Shown here: piece by piece, positions 1 through 12,241 of the stretch
Layout of the letters: every line of letters starts with the position of its first letter
Position numbering within the stretch: the first letter of the stretch is position 1
From: Rhizoctonia solani
Taxonomy: Eukaryota; Basidiomycota; Agaricomycetes; Cantharellales; Ceratobasidiaceae
Direction of reading: 5' to 3'
DNA: 64,000 bases
NCBI RefSeq assembly: GCF_016906535.1
Contig: NC_057385.1
Location: forward strand, 3,038,001-3,102,000
The notes under the pieces: generated by a model
What the model saw: only the letters and a program-made list of their open reading frames with translations
Database searches by the model: none
What the model was told of the DNA's origin: nothing
Position numbers and translations under genes: made by a program

Positions 1-171
1 TCATATTGCACTCTTCTGCACGATGTAAAGTTGTTTGAACGGGTGCAAGCGCGCTCTCAATTATTTGTACCACCCTCTAGATAGCGTACAATGACGAAAC
101 AGTTTTTATCTAAATTCGAACGAATGTCTATATTCTACCCTTCTTTTTATTGTACACCTAAAGTAACCGAA

Positions 172-1497
172 TTAAGCGAATGCTTTTAGTATTTTTTGGC
201 GCATTTTCGCCTTATCTTTGTCTTTGCCATTGATAAGCGCATTGGCACGAGACTCAGCTACCATAGCTGCTCGATCCATGTCTTCACCCGCGGCACGGGC
301 GAGACGTTCCTGGATACGGGAACCTATAATTCAAAGTCTAAGTACTGTGCCTCTACTCCGAACCCAACGGCAACTCACAGATCTCCCGATACTGCGCCTT
401 GAAACTCTGACAAAGCTCCGTGCGGCAAGCACGTTCCGTTTCAATTCTTCCCACAATACTCTTCAAGCATGTCTGTGGGTGGGGGTGGGGGGGGGAAGGG
501 GTTGATAATGGGATTGCATACGGCGATACGTAGGCGGAACTCACGAGTGATTGGTCCTTGAGTTCTCCAAACTGTTCAGTAAGAGAAAGGTTTGTGTCGA
601 TCGCGTTCTGGGCTGTCTGATTGAATGCAGTTAGACCATCCCTATCGGAAAGATAATGAGCCCTATTATTTTCCTTTGAAAAGAACAAGGCGAACTGGTA
701 TTCATTATCAGGACCCTTGCGCAGAATAGCGATAGTTGTCGCGAGGTTGTCAATAACAGGGGCAACCCCATCTAATAGGTCTTGTCTGATGGAAATGGAA
801 AGAGAAGAGAAGTGTGCTTTAACAACATGTAGTATGAGTTTGGTGCACCCTGGAGATGAGTGTATGCGTACCCTTGAGGGCGTCCGTGAGCGCTTCTTGT
901 CGTTTGGTTTTATCGTGGATCGAGCTGGCACGAGAACGAATGTATGCGCTCAGATGTGCTACACTATACCAAAGATATTCAAAAGAATACGCACTGATCG
1001 TCGAATCCCATCAAATCGTCAATCAAAGTCCGCTCATCTCCCCATATTTCATCGCTATGTTCGTTTTCCGAGCCTTGGTTGGAATCATCGTCATTTTCAC
1101 TTCTGTTGTCCTCGTTTTCGGTCTCGTTCCGTCCGATATGGACATGTGAACGCGTGGTGGTGGTGGACTCGAGGGCTAGACCGTTCTTCCATATAGTGGA
1201 GACCCCGCGGTGAGAGCGCACAGTGCCATTCGAGGCGAGGGCTCGGCCTTCCGAGGACTGCCCAAACTTGATTCCTCCTCTCTCCGCAATATCTCCGCGC
1301 ACTAACGATAACTGAGAACGTGGATTATTAATATTAACCGTTGGTAGAATTCCTCGTGTAGGATTGCGAGTGGGCGTGCCGGCGCCGGTCATGGTGGCTC
1401 TTGCAAAGCGGGAAGTCCCGCTTCGGATTTTGGCATCGTATTTCTGTTTTGCGTCGATGCGAGCCAGCTTTGGGGAAGAAATATTAAGCCTTGTCAT
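172..1497 (-). CDS. Hypothetical protein, multi-exon
   Basis: I do not recognise this protein. The first exon (1497 down to about 1003) opens with MTRLNISSPKLARIDAKQKY and encodes a basic, Ser/Thr/Asn-rich stretch, then an acidic tract (ETENEDNRSENDDD) ending near DDLMGFDD. A short intron follows, with acceptor near 963. Later exons carry a helical region (VIDNLATTIAILRKGPDNEYQFALFF) and a Gln/Thr-rich amphipathic segment. The last exon, after an intron at about 328-354, encodes a charged helix (IIGSRIQERLARAAGEDMDRAAM) and a Lys-rich end with stop at 172-174. The basic start, acidic middle and helical end would suit a nuclear or complex-assembly protein, but this is inference. Exact internal splice sites are uncertain. 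It is divergent from the TRAPP gene starting at 1682, sharing about 180 nt of upstream DNA. Confidence 0.55.
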
Positions 1498-1681
1498 AAT
1501 ATATGTCGGCGGACTTTATATAAAGTTAATTTAGAGTAAGCTGTAGCTCGTTGCTGGATTCAAGTCTCCTTATGGCGCTTGCCGCTAGGGCTATAGCCAC
1601 CACTTATTTGCAATATGGCCCGGGACCGGAAGGTAAGTGATCAGCCGAGTGTGGCTCTGTACTGATCCAAACTCGACCACG
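1498..1681. promoter_or_regulatory. Divergent intergenic promoter region
   Basis: About 180 nt separates the start codon of the unrecognised minus-strand gene from that of the TRS23-type gene, so both promoters must lie here or overlap the coding starts. A TATA-like tatataaa string is present near 1516-1523. No transcription-factor site can be assigned with confidence. Confidence 0.4.
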
Positions 1682-2239
1682 ATGGCGATCTATTCGCTAT
1701 GGATAATTAATAAGGCAGGTGGGCTGGTCTACCAAAGGGAATTTGCTGGTATGCGCACTATTATTTTCAGGCTTGGGTTCCACGGGGACTTACCCCCAAC
1801 TTTAAACTTGTGCTGCGCAGATGGCCTAGCCAAACTCACGTCGAACGAGTACCTTGTTCTGGCTGGAACATTGCATGGCATCCATGCCATTACAAGCAGA
1901 CTTTCCCCTATCAATGGCCCTAGCCCTGGCGCGCACGTCATTGAGTCGGAATCGTTCAAGATGTCGATCCTTCTCACAGCGACAGGCAAGTCAACATCAT
2001 TGTCATTACCATCATTCTAACGGTCTGGAACCCTTCGTCGTAATTCGGCCCACTACTATACAGGTACCAAATTTGTCCTTCTTACCTCCCTTGCTGAATT
2101 TGGGTCGCCCGCGTTACTTGCTCGCGTATACGAGGCCTATTCCGATGCAGTCATGAAGAATCCCTTTCATACTCCCGAAATGCCGATTCGAAGTGCCGGC
2201 TTCGACACGCGCGTTGCTGCACTTATTGGTGGGGGTTGA
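1682..2239 (+). CDS. TRS23: TRAPP complex subunit Trs23/TRAPPC4
   Basis: Core subunit of TRAPP complexes, which act as exchange factors for Rab1/Ypt1 in ER-Golgi and Golgi traffic. Three exons: 1682-1748, 1821-1985 and 2064-2239, together 408 nt (135 residues). The start MAIYSLWIINKAGGLVYQ is the family signature. It is followed by GLAKLTSNEYLVLAGTLHGI, ESFKMSILLTATGTKFVLLT and a C-terminal PFHTPEMPIRSAGFD, all as expected of the longin-like fold. The protein is short because it lacks the PDZ-like insertion of the animal protein, as in other fungi. The second intron (1986-2063) is of the GC-AG class, with donor gcaagt. Reading straight through intron 1 stays open, which can mislead gene finders. 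No defects are seen. Confidence 0.9.
1986..2063 (+). other. GC-AG intron in TRS23
   Basis: The donor is GCAAGT and the acceptor ATACAG. The join TATG|TKF restores the family sequence and phase. GT-only gene finders would miss it and read into a stop. Confidence 0.85.
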
Positions 2240-2542
2240 ACAAATGATCAGGTTGAGCCTCGACTCTGCGCTGTGACCGCACTATCGGGGAGCCCCCGAT
2301 TTTCTTCTGTGTGATAGAAGGGTACACATGACCTCTTACTTTTAGCGTTGTTCGACACATACGGCGATGGCAAAGTAATTTGTCTTGGAATTGTGCGAGT
2401 GTACAAATTGGTACAGGGTTACCGGTTCATATCATAAGGAATACAAGAGACATGCTCTTGAGAAAACTATTATATAGAAAATACAGTTGAGAGAATGGTA
2501 TTCAGTACAGTGCAGGATTGAGACTAGATAAAACTGCACATA

Positions 2543-4545
2543 TTAATCTGGCATATCCGGATTAGTGACTCGGGGCCTTTTCAGCGAGGCATATGACGGG
2601 GGTACGTGTATATCCACGATATCTTCCGATCCGTGCGTTTCTTCTTCGCTTTCGATTCCCGATTTCTCCGTGTCTTGTTCGTGTATGCTACCCGATCGTC
2701 TAGACCGAGGGACAACGTTGGCCGAGGTAGAGGCGTGATTTTGCCAACTTGAGGGTGGTGGACGTAGGGTGGGGTTAACGAATGGATCGATGGCTGATAT
2801 TGGCGTGGGTGGGGTAAGAGGGGTTGTATCGCGGCGAACGTTTCCAGAATTGGGAGTGAAAGAGAAACTATAAGGATTTGAGAATGACCGAGAGTGACCG
2901 TGGGAGCTCGCGTGCCGGGATGTCGAATGAGCCGGAGAATGAGATACATTGTGCGAATGGGAATGTGATTGAGAGAAAGATCTCGAGTGCGAGGGTGATG
3001 ACCGATGACCATGACCACTGGTCGAATAGGATGGTGTGCGAGCAAGAGCCGCGTATATAGCCGCATTTGTTACAGGATGATCCATCGAAGACCTCGATTG
3101 GTCGTACTCATCATCGCCCTGATCGTGATCACCAAGGCTTCCACCAGTGCGCCGAGCAAATTCATCAGCAGACATAGGAAACAAATGGCTCGGCTCTGAA
3201 CCAATCACGTTCGTAGTTCTGGTTCTGGGTCATGATCGGGAACGAATCATCAAGGAGATCGGTTCTGCGTTCAGCCATTAGCCTTTCGTCGTCGTCCGAA
3301 CTGTGTTTGTTCCGTCGATGTTTGCACATCAACCATATGAAGACCATGAGTAGAATGAGAGCAATGCCTCCAAGAGTTCCTCCAATAATCGCCCCAAGAT
3401 TGATACGGCGCTCACTGATCATACAATCAAACGCTGCGCCTGAAAGAATGTCATAAAATAGGCTCACCCATCGTGCAAGCCGCCAGTTGCGGCTGGAAGG
3501 TGCGGCTCCCCGGTGACTGTCCCACCTCCAGATCCCCTTGTAGTCGATGGCAAAGGATTATTAGGATCCGAACCAGTCGGATTTGACGGTGCGCCATTGC
3601 CGCCACTAGCTGTTGCGGTAGGATTTACAGACCCTCCCCCAGTTCCCCCAGTAGCATCGGTACCAGTAGCAGAGATAGGTATAGAACCTCCGGCCGTCCC
3701 AGTCCCAGTACCGGTCACTGGAGTTGTCCCAGATGCTGGAGCTGTTCCAGTCGCTGGATTGGACTGAGCAATAGTACTTATTGCTCCGACTGCTGGACCC
3801 GCCGTCGAACTGGGAGATTGAGAATTGATACATCCGCTAGGACCCCCAGCAATGGTAGTGATATCGGTACTGCCACCGTTTTCGTTATTTCCACCAACAG
3901 CAAGGAGCAACATCTGCGTCCCTTCTCGAACGTTAGTCGTCCAGCCGTAATTGGTAGCGCTTGAGGGTGTATTCAATTGGAAGGACTGTCCGCCCGGGAT
4001 GATACCATATATATGCACCGGACTCGTCACCCCAGCGTCCCAAGAAATACGATAGGAGCCACACTGCGAAGGAGTAGTGTTGTCGGTATACATATAGAAA
4101 TCCGCCTGAGTAGGTGTACTAGGCAAACAGTTGGATGGCCCTGAGCCCACCGTGTATATTGAGCTAGTGCCTCCAGTACCAAACCCTGTCGAATCGGACA
4201 TGACGGCAACAAACCGCGAGTTTTCGGGGAATCTTATTGTGAGATTGGTAGATAGCTGACCAGCTGGGATTTCCATATTAACTATCGACCGAATTTCGGG
4301 AGTGACGTGCCCAACAGGTACCAGAAAAAATCTGTATGGTCCAGTTCCGCCTGTCCTGAAATAATAGGAACAATGCGTCAAAGATTCAAGTAGACTCAGT
4401 TTTCAGTGAGAGACACGTACCACTGAACAGTCAGCGACTGGCATTGTGATGGCTGAGATGAGAAAACAAAAGAAAAGGCACTAGTTGTAGAAATTAGGTG
4501 TGCGACTAATAACCAAAACGTAAATCCAAAATGTCGGATGATCAT
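2543..4545 (-). CDS. Secreted Ser/Thr-rich single-pass membrane protein
   Basis: The N-terminus MIIRHFGFTFWLLVAHLIST is a signal peptide, followed by a CQSLTVQW motif. Next comes an extracellular domain with repeated NLTI/STD-type segments, FYMYTDNTTPSQCGSYRISW and GGNNENGGST motifs. A Thr/Gly/Ser/Pro-rich stalk follows, then one transmembrane helix (IIGGTLGGIALILLMVFIWLM) followed by basic CKHRRNK. The cytoplasmic tail is Ser/His-rich and ends near PPSYASLKRP. This architecture is common among agaricomycete surface proteins, possibly wall or stress sensors (inference). Introns are near 4381-4420 and 3444-3466. After the membrane helix the frame breaks near 3183-3190: one frame stops soon after AEPF, while the tail is open in another. 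One missing base in a T run would restore it, so this is probably a sequence error rather than a real truncation. Confidence 0.7.
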
Positions 4546-4844
4546 GGTGGCTAAGGAGGATTCGAGAGTATACGGCGTGAGCGGACGGATTCGGTGATAT
4601 TTCTACGACCTGCAGGCCCCACAATGGGCCATTGAAAGCACAGTGCTCGCTCCCTCGTGTCGACGTTGTCGCACGATACGAATAGTGGAGATCAAGGCAC
4701 GGGCCCCGTTTTGATCACGTGATGATAGTGCGAGCACTTACGCTGGTGACATACTAGTACCCCACTTCGTTAGATAAGCTTCCAAACATGGTGTTGCATA
4801 TCATAAGTTTAAGAGAGAAGGTTATTACAAGCCTGGTATATATT

Positions 4845-6213
4845 CTACGGCTGAAGAATATCACAAAGCCCTTTCTGCAATCCGTGCCTATGTTCAAACG
4901 CTGTTATGATGCACTGAGCGGCTCATCAGACAATCAGTACATCTCAACACACTTTACATACCTGGTAATGACAAAGAGCTGCTAAGACGACACAAGTATG
5001 AAAAATCTGATGGGATGCTCCAAAGTAGTCGAAGCGACCGGGGTACCATCGCTCCGGCACACGGCTTGCACTAGCACAAACCTCATCACATACTAGATTA
5101 TCGGCTTGTATGCATCTATTTGCTTACTATATAATGCACCCATGACATATAACGCGCCGCTTGCCAATAGCCACAATAGTCCCATCTCCTGGCGCAAACG
5201 GATGAACCCATACAACCAAAGGCCGTGCAAAACTGGCACGATTGCGGTCAGGCCCAGCGCCAGAAAGACGGTTGTGCGGGCCCATCGATAAGCTGGAGTT
5301 GAATAACCTGGGCTCAATACTATGTATGCGGCACCTGTCAACTTGTCAGGACTAGTATCTTTTCGTATAATTCGCCATTGACGGTTACCAATTCCGGCCA
5401 TTGTGATAGAAAATAGATATGCAGCTTGAAGGTAAGGGTCGCAATAGAACCCGTAATACACACATGGGTAAAAGCTACCAACTGTGAGAACTGCTCGCTC
5501 GCTCAATCACGGTAAATCATGTATGGTCATGGGCAAAAATCAACTCACCGACGATTCCTATATAGTCCAGAGTATGACACTTCTTTGCAACCTGAATAAA
5601 CTTTCTCATTGACCGCCCGTCGGCAAAAGCCGTAAATTCGCCGCTCACCATGGGTGAATGGCAGTTCGCCGTATGAAACAGTGCACTGGCACTCATACAA
5701 AATACCGCAGCGGCCAGGAAGATGCCGAATCCCGCAGGGTCGTGCCAAGTGACGCTTTCGTGGTTTGAAGGAGAATGCCACGTTTTGAACAGAAGTAATA
5801 AAATAAAACTGCACCCCACAGATGGCTGTGTATGTTTACTATTCATAGGTCGAAACCGGTTTGAATCAGTATATACTGAATTGCATGCATATATACAACT
5901 CAAGCTAAGTTTAATTACCGGTTTCGTTGTGAAGATCTGTGGCATCAAAGGTACAGTGGTGAAGAACTGTATCGTTGTATAGTATTAAAGTTAACTCACA
6001 TCCATACAAAGAATGCGCGCAGCTGGACCAGGAATCCTGAGGACTTGGAATGAAGTTAGCCCGGCGACTTGCCTCGGTGCCTAGATATACGAACCGACGG
6101 TAGCCTTTTCGGATAGATGGATTATCCTGAAGCCACTTCGGTATCTCCTCAAAAGCCAATAGAGAAGCTGAACTAGTGGGTTTGGTTTCGGCGAGTTTTT
6201 TTACTGGATCCAT
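4845..6213 (-). CDS. PAQR/hemolysin-III family membrane receptor, frame-disrupted
   Basis: Member of the adiponectin-receptor/Izh family: seven-helix proteins with a metal site, linked in fungi to zinc and lipid (ceramide) metabolism. The series [93 protein letters not shown] and [14 protein letters not shown] is diagnostic and includes the metal-ligand His/Asp motifs. At least five introns are visible. Three joins are out of frame: about 5797-5812 ([13 protein letters not shown] to FKTW), the acceptor near 5060 before RVPERW, where caag replaces the expected cag by one base, and the last exon near 4890 (AFEHRHG). Either this copy is a pseudogene or the sequence has base losses. The TLC-domain gene lies directly upstream on the same strand. 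Confidence 0.75.
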
Positions 6214-6396
6214 TTCGTTGGGGTGGTGGTCGTTGATGGGGGATGAAGCATATGATTATTGATATACCATGGCCAGTGCTTAATAAGTCAAGGTCCAGAA
6301 ATGATTTAAACGCTGATTATTCTTGATACAATTATTTGACCGTTGTATGTCACCAACGCTAATCATTAGGATAGGCCTTGGTGTGCAACGCCTTTA

Positions 6397-7736
6397 TCAT
6401 TCATTTCTGACTTTCTTATTTGCCCTTGCGTTCCCGTTTGGCAAGTTGACTCCCGGGTTCCCCTTTTGGAACCGCTTCTTGAGCGCCGCAATCATTTTGG
6501 TGAACCTAAAAGTGCGAAGATGACTATGGGCAACTGCAGAGCGGTGCGTCGGATCATACCAAAATAAGTTCAGCACATTTAAGGCAATGTTTCCGAACCC
6601 GTAAGTCAACGTTAGCCCAATCGGGATGCTACCGTGTACAGCAAGCAAGGTCTGAAAAAATTCGAAGGACTGCAGGAATGACATGAGCAAACTGGACCAA
6701 GGGTCGGGAAATAAGTATACCATGTAGAGACCATAGCAAACTCGCACGATAAAGAAGAGCCCCAATAATATAAAACCATTGATTGCCTGTACCAAACCAC
6801 CGGTCATTTGTAGTTTGTCAAGATACCTAATTCAACACGAATCGCTATGAGGTTGAGTCTATTCATGTAACAGGAGACATACCACTGATAACAAATTGAA
6901 TATTAGCAATTGAGTGAACGCGTATCTAGAGTTAATGTTTGAACTCACATGAACTAACGTACGAATGAGGGGAGGTGTGAGATAAATTGTGTTTAAGACA
7001 ATATGATTTAGATCTTACTATTGAGGAACGGGGTTGAAATTTCCCAGACGAGAGCGGTCGGGCCGTAGAAAGCCATGAATGGCCGCTAAGGACCCAAATC
7101 AATTTGGAGCCAATCGGAATACCAGTAGAGTGACCCACGTAGCTCAACCCGAAGATAAGTGTGCATGCAAGCCCTAAAAATACGTCAGGCCCACGAATTA
7201 TCACCAAGCTGCACATTCTTACCGTGAACAATAAATCCAATTTCAACTTGAGCCAGAACAGATTCTATGGTATCCCATATAAAACTAGAACATACACATG
7301 AACCAATGATATAATTTGCGAGAAAAAATTAACCTACTATCTGTGAAACACGGTGTTGAAGATGAGTTCAAGTTCTCAACATTCCCCAGTCAACTCACCC
7401 TACAGCTATGCCGTGCAAAAGGCCCATACTTTCGTTCCACCCGAACGCTTTCTCAAAGCTTTCTGCTTCAGGTAAAGTCCATAGCCGATGTGCTGCCATG
7501 GGGCCGATGACCATGGCGTGCGCCATGCTTACTGCATGGACGTTCCAGCTATGCTTAGTCCTTCGAGGTAGTTTGGGATATGTTCTGGGTGCAATAACCG
7601 GGCTCGCAAGTGCAGATACAATATAAGTAATTGAGAATGCTCCAAATGAGTAGGCTATAGTTTGGAAGTGTGCTGGCAAGTGAGGCAGATTCAACTGCCT
7701 GCCGAGAATGGCACCGATCTCGTCCAGCACAGACAT
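6397..7736 (-). CDS. TLC-domain membrane protein (TMEM56/TLCD4-like)
   Basis: A multi-pass membrane protein with a TRAM-LAG1-CLN8 (TLC) domain, the fold shared with ceramide synthases. Family members act in lipid synthesis or membrane composition, but the substrate here is unknown. The start MSVLDEIGAILGRQLNLPHL (start codon 7734-7736) was chosen because homologous sequence begins there. The core SWNVHAVSMAHAMVIGPMAA, FIWDTIESVLAQVEIGFIVHG, YGPTALVWEISTPFLN and MTGGLVQAINGFILLGLFF matches the family order. The C-terminus is basic (KKRFQKGNPGVNLPNGNARA). At least five introns are present. A very small exon around 6880-6960 is unresolved, because the join between the STPFLN exon and the YLDKLQMTGG exon cannot be placed with certainty. 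Same strand and adjacent to the PAQR gene. Confidence 0.75.
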
Positions 7737-8173
7737 TTCAGTGAAATTTAAAATAAAATTAAACACAGAAATTAATATAGTCTGATATCGTAGGATTCGT
7801 CGAACCAGTATCTCCTGTATGCAAGGATTATGTCCAATATCTAAAGACGGGCGAAGAGTGCAGCTGGAGGCCGGGACTGATGATAGAGTTATGAGTGTCA
7901 CATGACCGCGCGACACTTACCTCGAACACGACCAATGTGAGCGCCTTCTGTTTTCTATGCACTTGTACTCTAATGATAAATATATTTGCCTTCTTGTGAA
8001 TAAGTCTATCTCATCCAATAAATTGTCCCATTAGCGGAGGTAATCGAATCCTCATTTATCACAGCCTACTTGGTAGTGGCACTCTTATGCCCGATCACTA
8101 GAAAATACACTTTAAAGCAACTGATATATTTAACGTACTCTGAATTCACGAAACATCTCCTGGTGATACACCA
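7737..8173. other. Divergent intergenic region
   Basis: Shared 5' region of the TLC-domain gene and VPS54. Short reading frames here continue the antisense strand and show no family resemblance. No defined regulatory site is recognised. Confidence 0.4.
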
Positions 8174-11100
8174 ATGAGTGGCGCTATAATGGCTGACTCG
8201 GCGGCCACGAGCTCTCAGGGTGATGACTCAAGACCTACGACACCAGTCGCTCGGGAAAGCAGTCGTGCTCAGACGTACCACTTCCAGTGGGAGTTGGCCT
8301 CCCGTCGCAAGGGCCCAGGGAGTGTGGTATCCGAAACTACAGAAAGTCGAGCGGGGGATGGGACACCTCCACGGACTGATACGCTCTTTGAGAGCCTGGA
8401 TCACGGCTCGGCGACACCATCGTTTCCTGCTTCATGGAGTGCAAGCAGTCAAGGTTTCAATGGTATGTTTGTCCTTCAATCATTTAACTACATGATTTAC
8501 ACAATCAACTTCAGCCATATCCACCGTTCTCAACAACCCCAAAACCCGACCCAATCCCCTCAAGTCCTCCAGAGCTCCCCAGCCTCCTGTTAATTCACCC
8601 GATCTCAAGAGAATTAGAAGGAAAGACTTTGACCCATACCTCAAAGCTATTGGACCTGCATGGCAACAATTTGAGCGCAATAAGAGTATTAATTCGAGCC
8701 CCGCGACGGCCTTTGGCGCGCCTACCCTTCCGTTATCTCCCAGCTCGGACGGCCATAATGGGATCTCTTCTGCCCATTCTATCATGAGTGATCCATCCTC
8801 CTCTGACACTGGTCCTCGGTCTGCACTTCCTCCTCTCTCGGGAGTACCATCTATCTACTTCAATCCCTCGTTTGATCTGTCCGATCCTCGTACCTTCGCT
8901 GCAGTGACTGAGCAGGAAATGGGGGCGACTCATCGAAGGACCTCATCCTCTCCAACCGACGTTGCACTTAACCATATCCTTCAAGAAAAGCTTTCCCATT
9001 ATATGGACATTGTTGAGCAACACCTGGTGCAGGAGATCGCAATCCGAAGTGTACCTTTCTTCGCGGCACTTTCAAACTTACAAGACCTTCAGACAGAAGG
9101 AGCAGCGTGCCTATCGAGGATAGCTCGACTCAAGGCACAACTACAAGACGTTAATAATTGCCAGGCTCGAAGGGGCCTGGAGGTTGTTCGACTCCAAAGC
9201 AAACGCGATAACCTCCAACAACTTCAACGAGCTGTCAAGGATATACGTGAAGTGGGAGAAACAGTTGGAATGGCAAAACGGCTAACAGACGAAGGCGATC
9301 ATTTCGCAGCACTAGGGCTAATTGAAACCGTGCAGTCACTCCTGGAGCGTAACAAAAACATTGAGTCTTCGACTGGGTCCGAAGCCGCAACTGCGCTGCA
9401 CACATCACGGTACAAAAATCAAGAGAGTGGTGATGTGTTTTCACTGCCTACTGTGATTGAATCACCAAATACTCCGATCGCTATGTTCTCTCAACAGAAC
9501 GCCAATGGAACCCTGTCACAGGATCCCCAAACTCCCAGGTTGCATCCTCCTTCAGAAACCCCTGTTGATTTATCTTCGCTGTCCTCTCTTTCTGACACGC
9601 CAGCTAAACTCGCAGAACTAAGGAATAATGTATCACTGTCATTACAGAGAGATCTGTTGGCACTTCTTACTGAGGACCTTGTTGCTCAGACAAAGAGTTT
9701 AGAATCCAGAGCTGTATCTACTTCTAGCGAAAATCTCCGATCGGAGGCTTGGAAGGCTCAGCTTCATGTTTTACTCGATGGCTTGCTCAGAACTAGCGGG
9801 ATGGAGCGAGCATTTGCTAGCTACAAGGAAGTCGCGCTTGCGCAAATACGATTATTGGTACAAGCACATCAGGCTAATAGTAAAGGGCATCTAAACGGTA
9901 CTGAAAACGACCTTAACACGGCCTCCGAAGACAATGTAGAATTCGTAAAAAACATGGATCATGGAGGATTTATGCGACTCGTGCGAAGCCTCTACTCTAC
10001 TCTGTTGGAGAGCATACGAACCACCCAAGAACATGGCATATTGATTCAAAAGGCGCTCCAAGACATTACCGAGTAAGTATTTGTATTCCTGCATATCGTA
10101 TTTGCTAAGGACATATTCCAGGCAAAGTCAAAAGCAGAATGAGCATGTTGACCTTGGTGACGAATGTTCCGCTGTAGTATTCGCAGTTGCAGAGCTAGCA
10201 AGCGTTTGCTGCGCAAAACTTATCAACGCACGGTCTGACCAAAACGTAGGGCTCCCATGGCCTGACTTTCTAGAGCTGTACAACGAAACTTCCTCCTTCA
10301 ACATTGAATGCGAGATCTTGTGTCGCACGATGATTATTGCATTGCGCGGCGCCGCAAACTCTCAGGTATTAATAACTCACGTGTCACTCAACGCGGCGTT
10401 CTGACTTGATACGCAGGCGAAAGCGTATTTATCAGCCTTCCACTCCCAGCGCATATCTGAATCCGCGAAACTTGTCGAAGAGGAGACGTGGTCAGCCGTC
10501 GACGTTACCCCCAAGTACCAACGATTAGTTACAGTCCTGATCGAAGCAGCAGTCAGCAATCCGCCAGAGATTCTAGCCCAGTCCCCTCACCCTGGTGCGC
10601 AGGGCGGGGATGGAATGGACAACGGACCTAATCCAAAGCACGTTACAATTGAAGACCAGCAATTCTATGTTGTCGGGGCAACTTTGCAGGCCATTCGGTT
10701 AATCATCGATTATCTCAGTATAATCGCCAACCTACCACTATTAACCATTGATGTGATGCCCAAAATAATCGAGTTCCTGAAGGTTCGTACATTACATGTA
10801 CTCACTATTATCTTCATTGACAGGCTCTATAGGCATTTAACTCTAGAACCTGTCAGGTGGTACTCGGCGCTGGAGCTCTACGATCAGCAGGCCTCAAAAA
10901 CATAACTGCGAGGCATCTCGGTAGGTCAAGCCCTTCCCTAGAAATGAGATCCAGTGGTCTGACCTGTCTCACAGCCTTAGCCTCGCAGTCGCTTACCGTT
11001 ATGGTAACCTTAATCCCATACGTACGAGAGACATTCAGGCGACATCTGAGCCCAAAACAGGCTGTCATGCTCATTGAATTCGATAAACTGAAGAGGGCAA

Positions 11101-12241
11101 GTAGGCCATGGGTGGTACATGCACCACTACTTCTTAACACTCAACTATAGGATTTCCAAGAACACCAGAATGAGATATACACGAAGTTGATATCTATCAT
11201 GGGAGACCGACTTGCTGTACATTGCAAATCGCTACAGGCGAGTTTTACAACTTAGACTTTATTATTACGATTAACAGCCAAGCAGGAAATTGATTGGACC
11301 GTCCCGAACCCCAAGCCAGCCCCAAACGCATATATGGAGGTGCTTGTAAAAGAGACGGCAACTTTGCACAAAGTTCTCACTCGGTATCTCTCGGAACACG
11401 CTTCTGAGGTAAGCCAACCATGGCAATTACGCTGATACCAAGAAAACTAACATGTAATAGCTAATCATGAGTCAAGTATTTGCTGCCATCAACCATCGGC
11501 TGTCAGAAGAATACGGAAAGATTGACCTCCCAAGTCAAGAAGCCAAAGACAGGTGATTATGATTGTACTTTAGCGCACCAAAACAACAACTGAACCCTAC
11601 CTAACACTAAAAGGCTGCTCCAGGACGCAAGATACCTCCATGGACGATTGTCGGCGCTTCCTGGTGTCGGCGGACTGAGTTCAATGCTGGAGACAGTTGT
11701 CAATGATAAGCGAGTGGCCGCCCCTGCCCCTCCTGAACCAACGATCAACGCAGCTAATCCGGCGCCCACGGCCCCTGCAAAACCTGCACGTCGCACCCTA
11801 TCAAGTATTTTCGGGAAGGATAGCAAGTTCGCTTCTAAAGCTCCATCCAGCTCACCCACACCTACCTCGTCGGAAAAGCATGAATCGCTCCGCCCTGTAA
11901 CGGAAGAGAATACTGAAACTCCTCCCGAGATCGCGGACACTCATAACGCGGATATCAGCATACCGGAGGCCAGCCTCCCAAGTACCGATCCAAGCGCGCA
12001 TATCGAGAGTGAACGTCCCAAAGGAGCAGAAGAAGATACGACAGCGCTAACTGAGGCGATGCAACCTACGTCGACATCAATGGCCTTGGAAGTTCCGGAT
12101 GACGGAAAAAATGTTCTCCTTGCCGATGAGACAATCAGGGTTACGGCTTCATCTCCTAGCACTGAGCAATCCGGGCCTGTCGCCTTGAAATCACAAATAA
12201 CTTCTATGCAACCAGACGGCGATCAACCAGCTCCACAATAG
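8174..12241 (+). CDS. VPS54: GARP complex subunit Vps54
   Basis: Subunit of the GARP (and EARP-related) tethering complex that captures endosome-derived vesicles at the trans-Golgi network. The N-terminal region carries RIRRKDFDPYLKAIGPAWQQ. The family core HILQEKLSHYMDIVEQHLVQ is followed by LQDLQTEGAACLSRI coiled coil. The C-terminal domain reads KLVEEETWSAVDVTPKYQ, then RTCQVVLGAGALRSAGLKNIT, LIPYVRETFRRHLSPKQAVM and MGDRLAVHCKSLQ. About nine introns are inferred, including 8463-8514, 10073-10121, 10366-10416, 10783-10832, a GC-AG intron at 11097-11150 and an unusually short one at about 11242-11277. The tail after GVGGLSSMLETVVNDKRVAA is a disordered Pro/Ala/Ser/Thr/Glu-rich extension to the stop at 12239-12241. 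All joins are frame-consistent, so the gene looks intact. Confidence 0.9.
11097..11150 (+). other. GC-AG intron in VPS54
   Basis: The donor is GCAAGT and the acceptor ACTATAG. The join LKR|DFQEHQNEIY matches the family and is in frame; no GT donor works here. Confidence 0.85.

Noticed and set aside
1615..1634. Short ATG exon (MARDRK) followed by a good GTAAGT donor upstream of TRS23
   Set aside because: No acceptor places it in frame with the known MAIYSLW start, which is the conserved family start.
3185..3215. A 14-nt intron joining the membrane-helix exon to the tail of the minus-strand surface protein
   Set aside because: It keeps frame but is far too short for a spliceosomal intron; a lost T near 3185 explains the same data and leaves EPFLFPMSADEF intact.
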